Of a DNA stretch of 64,000 bases, positions 1-8,400 are shown in pieces; the first letter of the stretch is position 1; every line of letters begins with the position of its first letter. The stretch comes from JANLVJ01 sp031363945 (lineage in GTDB: Bacteria; Bacteroidota; Bacteroidia; Sphingobacteriales; Sphingobacteriaceae), in contig JANLVJ010000063.1 in the NCBI GenBank assembly GCA_031363945.1, positions 1 to 64,000 on the forward strand. The letters run 5' to 3'. Made by a program: the position numbers and the translations under genes. The notes below the pieces were generated by a model, which saw only the letters and a list, made by a program, of their open reading frames with translations, did no database searches and had not been told where the DNA came from.

Positions 1-326
1 TTATAAGGTTTTGTAACTCTCTTATTGATTCATCGGATACTATTTTACTTGGCAGGAAAATGACAGATGACTTTGTAAAGTATTGGGAGCGTGTATTAAG
101 CAAGGATCCTGACATTCCATTTGCAAAAAAAATGGTTAATACTCCAAAAATTGTTTTTTGCAGAACCCTTGAGAAATCAATATGGACCAACACTATATTG
201 GCAACAGGAAATCTTACAGAAGAAATTAACAACTTAAAAAATCAAAAAGGAAAAGATATCATTGTTTATGGAGGTGCCAGCGGGCCAAGGATATTGGCAA
301 GTAATTGTAGCTCCCCTACATCTTAA
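1..326 (+). pseudogene. DHFR/RibD-C family protein, 5' cut by window edge, 3' truncated
   Basis: The reading frame is open from the left edge (frame starting at base 3), so the ATG at 60 is internal. Just before it the frame reads ILLGRK, and the sequence continues MTDDFVKYW and later GKDIIVYGGAS. These are the conserved blocks of dihydrofolate-reductase-like (RibD C-terminal domain) proteins common in Bacteroidota. After GGAS the similarity stops and the frame runs through about 14 unrelated residues to a TAA at 324-326. The usual 40-50 residue C-terminal part of the fold is missing, so the gene looks truncated by a deletion or rearrangement. The enzymatic substrate of this family is mostly unknown. 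Downstream, a cupin gene starts 18 bases later. Confidence 0.6.
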
Positions 327-344
327 TTTTACAGTACCTTAAGT

Positions 345-884
345 ATGGCTATAAAAAATCAAGTACTAGATCTGACGCCTTTAGGAATGAAGTTTACAAT
401 TCTACAAACCAACATTGACACCTGTGGCAAGTCACTTGACCTACACTGGGATTTATTACCTGGTTGCAATATGAGTGATCCATTGGTGCATATTCATCCA
501 AATGCTATTGAAACGTATGAGATTTTAGTAGGGGAAATGGAAATTTTTATTGGTGATGAATGGTTAACAGCAAAAGAAGGAGATAAGCTCTCTATTCCTG
601 TAGGGGTTAAGCATGCTTTTCGAAATTCATCCCCATATATGGTTTCGGTCTTCAACACGCATCAACCTGCCTTAAGAATGGAGAATTATTTTGAAGATGT
701 CTGTAAAATCTTAAATAAACTAACACTCAATGGGGAAATTGAATTTAAAATGAGGTTGAAAACGATGCTTTATATGGGTGTACTGATGAACAACTATCGA
801 AATGAGATTATTGCAAAAAGTCCTCCTGATATTGCTATCAGAACGCTGGGCTATATTGGTAATCTGTTGAGACTGCAATACTAG
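345..884 (+). CDS. Cupin-domain protein
   Basis: This encodes a 179-residue cytoplasmic protein (no signal peptide). Both cupin motifs are visible around residues 50-105: HIHPNAIETYEILVGE fits the first motif (H-x-H, then Glu, then Gly), and GDKLSIPVGVKHAFRN fits the second (G-x5-P-x-G-x2-H-x3-N). Together they would give three His and one Glu as metal ligands. The last 70 residues are helical-looking and outside the cupin core; I do not recognise them. The function could be sugar isomerisation, dioxygenation or ligand sensing, and nothing nearby decides it. It lies between two broken genes but its own frame is intact. Confidence 0.75.
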   Translation: MAIKNQVLDLTPLGMKFTILQTNIDTCGKSLDLHWDLLPGCNMSDPLVHIHPNAIETYEILVGEMEIFIGDEWLTAKEGDKLSIPVGVKHAFRNSSPYMVSVFNTHQPALRMENYFEDVCKILNKLTLNGEIEFKMRLKTMLYMGVLMNNYRNEIIAKSPPDIAIRTLGYIGNLLRLQY

Positions 885-1056
885 ATGAAACATCAAATGG
901 TTTGTAGATTACCGATTCTATTTATCGATAAACAGCATATGAATTAAATTAATAGCTTGGTTTTAAACGTCTTTTAAAGTTGCAACGTTTGATTTTTGAT
1001 TAAAATGCATAAGCCTCCAGAATTTGTCTTTTAACGCTGAATTGGATAAAAATTAA

Positions 1057-1480
1057 ATATTAACAGGAATAGGAGGTGTTTTCTTTAAATGTGAAAATCC
1101 CAAAGCCTTTAACCAATGGTATAAAACACATCTTGGTTTTGACACAGGCCCATATGGAACAAGTTTTGAATGGAGGTAGATTGACGACAGCGCAAAAAAA
1201 AGGCCTTACCCAGTGCAATCCTTTGATATGAAACAACAGATTTTGAGCCCTCATCAAAAGATTTTGTGATAAATTATAGGGTTGAAATATGGAAAACGTC
1301 GTAATAAGGCTTAAAAATGAATGTGTAAAAATTCTAGATTATATTGAAGATAATGATTACAGTAAATTCGTTCGTATTTTGTATCTTCAGGACAATAAAA
1401 TTTAATTATGGGAGCCTAAAGATTTGGTCATTAGCGATATAAATCTTGCCGCAGCTTTGATGTTTATTGACAACCTATGA
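1057..1480 (+). pseudogene. Glyoxalase/bleomycin-resistance (VOC) family pseudogene
   Basis: No long frame exists here, but fragments in three frames join into one VOC-family protein. Frame A gives TGIGGVFFKCENPKAFNQWY and HLGFDTGPYGTSFEWR, then a TAG stop. A shifted frame gives FDMKQQILSP, another KDFVINYRVE, and another VVIRLKNECVKILDYIEDND followed by FVRILYLQDNKI, a stop, and LWEPKDL. That order matches the two beta-alpha-beta modules of a VOC enzyme ending in the usual ELWEP-type motif, with Glu replaced by a stop. The expected start codon reads ATA at 1057. At least three frameshifts and two stops are needed, so the gene is dead. Its terminal TGA overlaps the ATG of the next gene, suggesting a former operon. 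Confidence 0.75.
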
Positions 1481-2019
1481 CTACCTATATTTCATTATTG
1501 AGAGGAATCAATGTAAGCGGTCACAATCTGATAACAATGAAAGCGCTCTGTAAGTCCTATCAAAATCTTGGATTTTCTGATGTGATAACATATTTGCAGA
1601 GTGGTAATGTTATCTTTTCTGACAGGGATCGGGAAACTGATGTGCTGGAACTGGATATTTCACATATGATAAAGAAAGATTTTGGGTTTGAAGTGCCAGT
1701 TATCGTACTGTCAGCAGGAAGTTTAAGCCAGATAATTAATAACAACCCACTTACCGATCAAATTGATAAAGATCTATCCTTTCAACACGTTACCTTTCTT
1801 TCTACAGCATTTAAAGATTTTGATATACGGACAATTGAATCCAAAAAGCAAGGCGGTGAAGAAGTGTACTTTGTTAAAAATGCTATTTACTTGTATTGCC
1901 CGAATGGATATGGAAAAACAAAGCTGACCAATAATTTCTTTGAAACAAAATTGAAGCTTACAGCAACAACAAGAAATTGGAAAACGACAAATGAGCTTTT
2001 AACAATAGCCCAGCAATAA
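1477..2019 (+). CDS. DUF1697 family protein
   Basis: This is a 180-residue soluble protein of the DUF1697 family, which is widespread and of unknown function. The diagnostic N-terminus is present (YISLLRGINVSGHN, then ITYLQSGNVIFSD near residues 40-50), and the length is normal for the family. The ATG at 1477 overlaps the TGA of the decayed VOC gene (ATGA), so translation may once have been coupled. The frame is undamaged despite the broken gene immediately upstream. Assignment to the family is secure; function is not. Confidence 0.85.
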   Translation: MTTYISLLRGINVSGHNLITMKALCKSYQNLGFSDVITYLQSGNVIFSDRDRETDVLELDISHMIKKDFGFEVPVIVLSAGSLSQIINNNPLTDQIDKDLSFQHVTFLSTAFKDFDIRTIESKKQGGEEVYFVKNAIYLYCPNGYGKTKLTNNFFETKLKLTATTRNWKTTNELLTIAQQ

Positions 2020-2352
2020 AATAAAGATGTTAAACTGAAAAGCCGATAGTTCTAAATTGGTGTATTGATCCTGAATCTTTCTTCATTTTTGATATCGGGT
2101 AACCTGGTTTCCGAAAGACTTCCACCCCTTAATTATCAACTACAAAAATTTCTTTAAAAACGGAACTATAAAAGTTACTCTTAACAGGAATTTGTAATAT
2201 TATGCAAGATGATAGTCTTTAATATAGCCCAGAGTTCAAAAATATATAAATTCGATTTTGGAAATTTTATCTAAAAAAAGTTAGATTTTTTAAACATTAT
2301 ATCATAAAGCCTAACAACTATTATTTATTAACTCCTGGCATTAAAAAACTTA
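2020..2352. other. Intergenic region, no gene recognised
   Basis: This is an AT-rich stretch without a convincing reading frame on either strand. The only structure I see is a short hairpin at 2269-2286 (ATCTAA, six-base loop, TTAGAT) followed by a run of T, about 65 bases before the acyltransferase start. It could be a weak terminator or part of an untranslated leader. Confidence 0.4.
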
Positions 2353-3432
2353 ATGAATACTATTAAGATAGCTAAAACCACTATAAATCATAAGTTTGAG
2401 ACTATACAACTTCTTAGGTTTTTTGCCTTTTTAATTGTAGTTATATGTCATGCTACGTTTTATACAGCTGAACGGCTTAAAAAAGGGTTCTACCTATATC
2501 AGTCTGGATATAATGGAGTAGCCCTTTTTTTTGTAATTAGTGGGTTTGTAATGATTGTTTCATCTCAAAAATTAGTCGATAAAAAAGATGGATGGAGTAT
2601 TTTCTCGATTAGAAGAATAATCAGGATTGTTCCCGTTTATTGGCTTTTGACGACCTACAAGCTTATTCTTATGTTGGCACTTCCTGGTTTAATTATCCAC
2701 TCTCGCTTAAGTGCATTAACAGTACTAAAATCTTATTTTTTTATTCCGGCTTTAAATTTAGATGGAGTATTGTTTCCTATAGTAGGTGTCGGTTGGACGC
2801 TCAATATGGAAATGTTTTTTTATCTGTTATTTGCAATTGCGCTTGTTGTAAAGATCAAGCCCGTAATCTTTTTAGGTTTTGTTTTGATTCCTTTGTTTAT
2901 ACTCAGTTTTTATGCACAAGATTCATGGCCTGATTGCAGACTTTATGCTCAACCAATTATAATCAATTTTATGCTAGGCGTTTTTGCCGCCAGTTTGATC
3001 CTGAACAACATTAAATTACCGAAAAAGCCTGCTTTTTTTATTCTTTTTGTCTCTTTGCTAGCTTTAGTTATCCCTAACGAGTACATACTTCCGTTATTAC
3101 ACAATAATCAGTTAACCTATAAATTGATTATATTTTTGGTTTCTTTATTAATAGTCTACAGTTCAACCTCTATTGAAAAGCAGATACACTTCTCACCACC
3201 TGCCTGGCTGGTTTTCTTGGGTGGTGCATCCTATTCCCTTTATTTATTACATCCTATGATTGCCCCAATTGCACCAGCGATACTTAATATTCTTGGAATG
3301 CCTTTACCCTGGTTATCAGTAATTTGTGCTATTGGAATTGCGATTACTGGTGGAAGTCTATTTTTCCTTTATTGTGAAATGCCAATTACAGCTTTTTTTG
3401 TAAGACATGCCAGAAAATCTAATCTGATATAA
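2353..3432 (+). CDS. Acyltransferase family 3 (OafA/YrhL-like) membrane protein
   Basis: This is a 359-residue integral membrane protein of the acyltransferase-3 family, which moves acyl groups such as acetyl onto sugars of surface polysaccharides. The family hallmarks are present: QLLRFFAFLIVVICHA in the first membrane segment with the conserved His, VALFFVISGFVM in the second, and an arginine-rich cytoplasmic motif (IRRIIRIVPVYW) near residue 92. About ten hydrophobic segments follow, ending in a short basic tail. The length fits a stand-alone acyltransferase domain without an SGNH partner domain. No polysaccharide cluster surrounds it, so the acceptor is unknown. It is a single gene flanked by long spacers. 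Confidence 0.85.
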   Translation: MNTIKIAKTTINHKFETIQLLRFFAFLIVVICHATFYTAERLKKGFYLYQSGYNGVALFFVISGFVMIVSSQKLVDKKDGWSIFSIRRIIRIVPVYWLLTTYKLILMLALPGLIIHSRLSALTVLKSYFFIPALNLDGVLFPIVGVGWTLNMEMFFYLLFAIALVVKIKPVIFLGFVLIPLFILSFYAQDSWPDCRLYAQPIIINFMLGVFAASLILNNIKLPKKPAFFILFVSLLALVIPNEYILPLLHNNQLTYKLIIFLVSLLIVYSSTSIEKQIHFSPPAWLVFLGGASYSLYLLHPMIAPIAPAILNILGMPLPWLSVICAIGIAITGGSLFFLYCEMPITAFFVRHARKSNLI

Positions 3433-3518
3433 GGTTGAGTTTTCTTTTTTAATTAATTTCCCATAATTACCGCTTGAGTTTAACATAATTTATTTGGAGA
3501 GAATTTGAAATTAGGATC

Positions 3519-3926
3519 ATGACTTCATACAAATCGAAAATCGGACTTGAAATAGTGATACCAATTGGTATTATTTTAACATTCAATTTTGTCTTGATAA
3601 TTTTCACTAAAGCCTGGGCAGGCCTTCCAATTTTACTATTAGTTGTTTTCTTTTTTTTCTACTTGTTTAATTCTACTATCTACTATATCACAGAAGATTG
3701 CCTGATCGTAAAATGTGGTGTTTTTATAAATAAGAAAATTTACCTGGATCATATTACCCGTATAATTCCAACCAGAAACCCAATAAGTGCTCCAGCTAAT
3801 TCTCTTGACAGGCTTGAAATCTTTTATAATTCATTTGATAGTAGTATTATTTCTCCTTTGGATAAGGAAGGTTTTATTTTGCAACTAAAGAAGTCGAATC
3901 CTTTTATACTTGTAAAACTGCAATAA
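3519..3926 (+). CDS. Membrane-anchored bacterial PH-domain protein
   Basis: This encodes 135 residues. Two hydrophobic segments at about 10-28 and 32-52 are followed by a soluble beta-rich domain (YYITEDCLIVKCGVF, then IYLDHITRI and SAPANSLDRLEI). This layout and the SAPA-x-SLDRLEI block resemble the YyaB-like bacterial PH domain (bPH_4) proteins. Family members include SunI-type immunity proteins, but most have no known role. There is no lantibiotic or bacteriocin gene nearby, so an immunity role is not supported here. The stop codon overlaps an open but degraded frame that follows. Confidence 0.65.
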   Translation: MTSYKSKIGLEIVIPIGIILTFNFVLIIFTKAWAGLPILLLVVFFFFYLFNSTIYYITEDCLIVKCGVFINKKIYLDHITRIIPTRNPISAPANSLDRLEIFYNSFDSSIISPLDKEGFILQLKKSNPFILVKLQ

Positions 3927-4228
3927 TGTAAAATCTTTTATTAATAGGATAAGGTTTATAAAAGCTTCTGGTTTTCGGAATACTTTTTATAAAAAGCAGT
4001 TTCCAACTGGCAAATGGCTTGAGGTAAAAGGCCTCGCATTAACCAACCAATTGATCGAAATAGATATGGAAGTTACGAGCCAAACAAATAATCTTCCTTT
4101 ACGAATAGTCAGGATGTCGATAAACTTATCCGTGATAAAATGGGAATAGACCTCGGACAAATTTTTTTTCAAATAAAAACAGAATAAGCCTGAGTCTGTT
4201 TGAACAAATCGAGAAGGATACAAAATAA
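3925..4228 (+). pseudogene. Unidentified decayed coding sequence
   Basis: The DNA between two intact genes reads like broken protein-coding sequence. One frame (open from 3925) gives PTGKWLEVKGLALTNQLIEI and then LPLRIVRMS. A shifted frame gives DKLIRDKMGIDLGQIFFQIK and a stop, and a third gives LSLFEQIEKDTK ending in a TAA that overlaps the next gene's ATG by one base (TAATG, 4226-4230). Residue composition and the conserved-looking end suggest a gene that was translationally coupled to the membrane protein downstream. I do not recognise the family. The first part faintly resembles the C-terminal strand of Rid/YjgF proteins, but this is weak. Confidence 0.35.
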
Positions 4229-5136
4229 TGAAGCAGAATAAATTTCTAAACCTGGCCTTTAATAAATTACTTTCTGATGAAACCAGGGAAAAAAGTGAAC
4301 GGGTAATTCTTATCATAGCAATTTTTAGTTTCTTAATTCATTTACTCCTTATTTATTTGGTTTCAATTAACGTTATTCCAAATAGTTCAGATTCTGAATT
4401 GCTGAAAAATCCTATTGCTGCTATTTATACCCCATTCTCATTTATCCTGGTGTACGAGGTCTATTTATTGATTTATTACCTGCCAAAATCAATTACCACT
4501 TACGTTAGTAAACAATATGAAATTATTACCCTGATCGTGATCAGGCGATTGTTTAAAGACCTGGCACATCTGTCACTATCTTCTGATTGGTTCCGGACTA
4601 AATCTGATCTGCAATTCACTTATGATCTGATTGCCTCTCTGGTAATATTTTATCTGTTGTATTTATTCTACTTCCAAAGTAAAAAGGCTCCAAAAGATAC
4701 TGAAGAGAAAAAAGTGCTACCCGCTAATTTATTGCAGTTTATAGAATTAAAAAAGTTTATTGCTACCTGCCTGGTTCCAATTTTACTAATTCTAGCAATT
4801 TATACCTTAATTAATTGGGTAACAGGTACTTTCTATCAGTCAAATAAAGCCATAATTAATTTTAAAAATATCAATAATATTTTCTTTGACCAGTTCTTTA
4901 CTGTTTTAATTGTAGTTGATGTGATTTTATTACTCTTTTCATTCTTTCACACCGATGAATTTCATAAAGTAATTCGAAATTCAGGTTTTATTATTTCAAC
5001 GATCCTGATTCGTTTGTCATTTGTCGTAAATGGTTCTGTGAATACTATCCTCATAGTTTCTGCCATCATATACGGGCTTTTGATTCTGACAATACATAAT
5101 AAATTTGAGAAAGATATTATGCCCACCCGATCCTGA
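4228..5136 (+). CDS. Multi-pass membrane protein, unknown function
   Basis: I do not recognise this 302-residue protein. It has a short charged N-terminus (about 24 residues) and six or seven hydrophobic segments at roughly 25-47, 62-85, 130-148, 178-200, 220-242, 253-270 and 272-290. Loops between them contain a charged stretch (KKAPKDTEEKK near residue 151). There is no signal peptide and no enzyme motif. The ATG overlaps the final TAA of a decayed frame, implying it was the second gene of a small operon. It may be a channel or sensor-like membrane protein, but nothing in the sequence proves it. Confidence 0.55.
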   Translation: MKQNKFLNLAFNKLLSDETREKSERVILIIAIFSFLIHLLLIYLVSINVIPNSSDSELLKNPIAAIYTPFSFILVYEVYLLIYYLPKSITTYVSKQYEIITLIVIRRLFKDLAHLSLSSDWFRTKSDLQFTYDLIASLVIFYLLYLFYFQSKKAPKDTEEKKVLPANLLQFIELKKFIATCLVPILLILAIYTLINWVTGTFYQSNKAIINFKNINNIFFDQFFTVLIVVDVILLLFSFFHTDEFHKVIRNSGFIISTILIRLSFVVNGSVNTILIVSAIIYGLLILTIHNKFEKDIMPTRS

Positions 5137-5496
5137 TACGCAATACTCGAAGAATAAAAATTATTAATGATCCTGTCTCTTTTGATTGTTTATTTTTTTT
5201 ATTCACCTTGGTTTGTGTATTTGAAATTTCAAATAATGAAATAAGATATTATTCCTGGATTCTTGATCGATCTTAAATAGATCAATTAGTTTACCTTTTG
5301 ATTTGAAATAATTTATCTTTTTGCTTGCTGGTTTAACATGGTCTTTTATTCGGTCTGTTTAAACCCATTCTGTTATGAATGCTGATGAAAGTTTAAAATT
5401 TAAACAGGAATTCCTAAATATCAAACGTCCAGTTTATCATGGAGCTTACAGTGGGAAATCAATTTTTTTAGCTAGAAAATCTTTATAAATCCAGTT
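5137..5496. other. Intergenic region upstream of GH78 gene
   Basis: No large gene is seen. The stretch holds a perfect 14-base palindrome, TTTGAAATTTCAAA, at 5220-5233, and an inverted pair TTGATC/GATCAA near 5260-5285, either of which might be a regulator site for the rhamnosidase gene. A 37-codon frame (see 5375-5488) lies just before that gene. Confidence 0.35.
5375..5488 (+). CDS. Possible 37-residue small protein
   Basis: A short frame starts MNADESLKFKQEFL and ends in FLARKSL, stopping 8 bases before the GH78 gene. It is hydrophilic and basic, with no signal peptide or known motif. Its position right before a large secreted enzyme could mean a leader peptide or a remnant of a former gene, or it may be chance. 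I have no homologue in mind. Confidence 0.2.
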   Translation: MNADESLKFKQEFLNIKRPVYHGAYSGKSIFLARKSL

Positions 5497-8400
5497 ATGA
5501 ATAGCCTAATGGTACATACTAATAAAACAGTAATACTTATTGTTTTATTTCTCTTTCCTGTTCATAGCAATCTTTTTGCAACGCCTTTTAACTTTCCTGT
5601 TCATAGCCATCTTTTTGCAACGCCTTGGAATATCATAAAACCAGACAGATCTAAATTCAGAAATAAACCTGGTTCAGCTGAAATTGTCAAACTTCAGGTT
5701 GAATATACTGACACTCCTCTGGGTATAGATGTAATTGCTCCCAGGTTCAGCTGGCAGATGCTGGCTCCGCCGGGAAGTCGTGGTTACAGACAGACTAAAT
5801 ATCAGCTCGAGGTTCAGGATTTCAAAAGACGAACAGTCTGGAAATCTATGGTGACTACTTCTCAGTCTCTGGCAATCGTTTATGGTGGCAGTCCTTTAAA
5901 ACCAGGCAGCAGGTATGATTGGAAAGTTACCGTCTGGGATCATACAGGTGGCAGCTCAAATAATACCTCCTGGTTTGAAACCGGATTAATGAATTCAAAT
6001 CGAAACCTGGAAGCTTGGGATGGTGCAAACTGGATTGGTGGTACATCAAAGGATATAGTTCTATATTCCCGATACCTTCCTCTATTTAATATGGCATATT
6101 CCTTAAAAATACTTCCTGCAAGTGAGCGGGCGGCTGTGATCCTGGGTGCAAATGACAGCCGTTTGATGGATAAAAACAAAAATAATTTTCAGACTGAAAA
6201 TAAAATTAATACAAGCTACTTTAAAGTGGAGTTAGATATTACGAGTTTAAGTAGCGTTAGGGGAAATGCATACCTGCATATATTCAGGTCTGGTTATACT
6301 GATACTGATAAGGTAAATGTACCAGTAAAGACGTTCATCATTAACAGAGCAATCATTAATGAGCTGAATAAAAATTTACCACATAAATTTCTGATTCATG
6401 GTGAGTATGGTGAGTTAACTTTTAGTATTGACGGACGTAATGATTTTTCTATAGCATTTATTGAAAAACCTGCAACAGCTGGGCCTGAGGGTGCAACTAC
6501 AATAAACCAAATGCCCAGACCAGCCGGTAATAACCTGGTGGCAAGAGATGCTATATCATCAGGATCTGTTTCTCAAAATCCAGAGACTAATTCAGCCGGT
6601 ACTTCTCAGGTAAAAGATGTCGACAGAAAAACCGGGTCTGCTCAGGTAAAACGAGGTATCAGAAAAACCGGGAATGCTTTGTTAAAACGTAATGCCAGGA
6701 CAAAGACGTCAACAATTCCTGAACCTCTTCAGGCATTTTTAGTCTTGCCAGTAGCTTCCCTAAACCTTAATCCAATGGGGACAGGTAATGACGTTATTCC
6801 GTATGGTATGCTATGTGACCTGGGATTCTCAGTTGATGCCGGACAAAATGCGAGTATAACCGATCTTATTGTCTATAATACAAGGCCTCCTAATACAACT
6901 GTTTTTCACGAAGATTTATTGAATAACACATATACAGGTATTTTTGCCAATTTTATAAATAAAGGAGCATCAGGTTTGAGTATTTCAAATGGTGCTTTCC
7001 TGTTATCTGGGGGTGAAAAGGGGATACTGGTGATTGCAAATCCCAGTCATAATGCAATGCCAATGCTTCGCACGAAGTTTTCTACTACAAAACAGGTTGC
7101 CTCTGCACGTATTTATGTGACTGCCAGGGGTATTTATGAACTTTATCTGAATGGAAAAAGAATTGGTGATGATTATTATAATCCAGGATTGAGCCAGTAT
7201 GATCATACGCATTTCTATCAGACTTATGATGTCAGCGACCAGATAAAACCAGGAGACAATGCACTTGGAGCAATGCTTGCTGAAGGCTGGTGGAGCGGGC
7301 TGTTGAGTTTTGGTACTAACTGGAATTATTTTGGTGACCGTCAGTCTTTACTTGCCAAGCTGGTAATTACTTATGCCGATGGTTCAAAAAAAGTAATAAC
7401 AACCAATGATAAAGACTGGAAGTATTTTAATAACGGACCAGTAGTTTATAGCAGCCTGTTAATGGGCGAGGCTCAAGATGCAAGACGTGAAGAAGTGATC
7501 AGCAACTGGAGCTTCGCATCATTCGATGATAGTCAGTGGAAAAATGCTTCTATCGTTAACCTTGAAGGATCAGCATACAATGGGCAAAGCCTTGACGTAT
7601 TTGGTCATAAACAGATTTTAAGTTTTGACAAGCTCAAATTAATAGGGCAGATAGGTAAAAATGCAGGTACTTATAGAACACTTAATGCAATTGGTATGCA
7701 GGAAGTCAGATCAGGAGTGTACATCTATAATCTTGGTCAGAATATCGTTGGAGTACCCAAAATAACCTTCGCTACTGGTTATGCGGGACAAAAAATAACT
7801 GTAAGATTTTCTGAAGTTCTTTACCCTGATTTGAAGCAATCGGGTAAGAATGTTGGTATGATTATGACTGAAAATTACAGAGCCGCCTTAAGTGAGGATA
7901 CCTATATTATGAAAGATGGTTTTCAGGTTTTTCAACCTCATTTCACCTCTCATGGTTTTCAGTATATAGAGATTACGGGCATTGACCAGCCTTTACCTCT
8001 TGAGGCAGTACAGGGAATTTCAATAAGCTCTGTTCATACGCTTACGGCAAGTTATGAAAGCTCAAATAAAAAGGTAAACCAGCTATGGTCAAATCTGGTT
8101 TGGTCAAACGTTGATAACTTTTTGTCGATTCCAACAGATTGTCCCCAACGTAATGAACGAATGGGCTGGTCTGGTGATATCAGTGTTTTTTCGCGTACAG
8201 CTTCTTATATTTCTAATGCCGATCAATTTTTAAGCAGGCATATGCTGGCAATGCGTGATGATCAGCTTGCAAATGGCAAATTTACAGATATCGCTCCTGT
8301 GGGAGGGGGCTTTGGTGGTTTGCTTTGGGGCAGTGCAGGTATAACCGTTGCCTGGGAAGCCTATCAGCAATACCAGGATAAGGGTTTGCTTGAAAATCAG

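Noticed and set aside
2269..2290. AT-only hairpin followed by T run as a terminator
   Set aside because: The stem is six A/T-rich pairs and lies close to the next gene; too weak to call as a separate feature.
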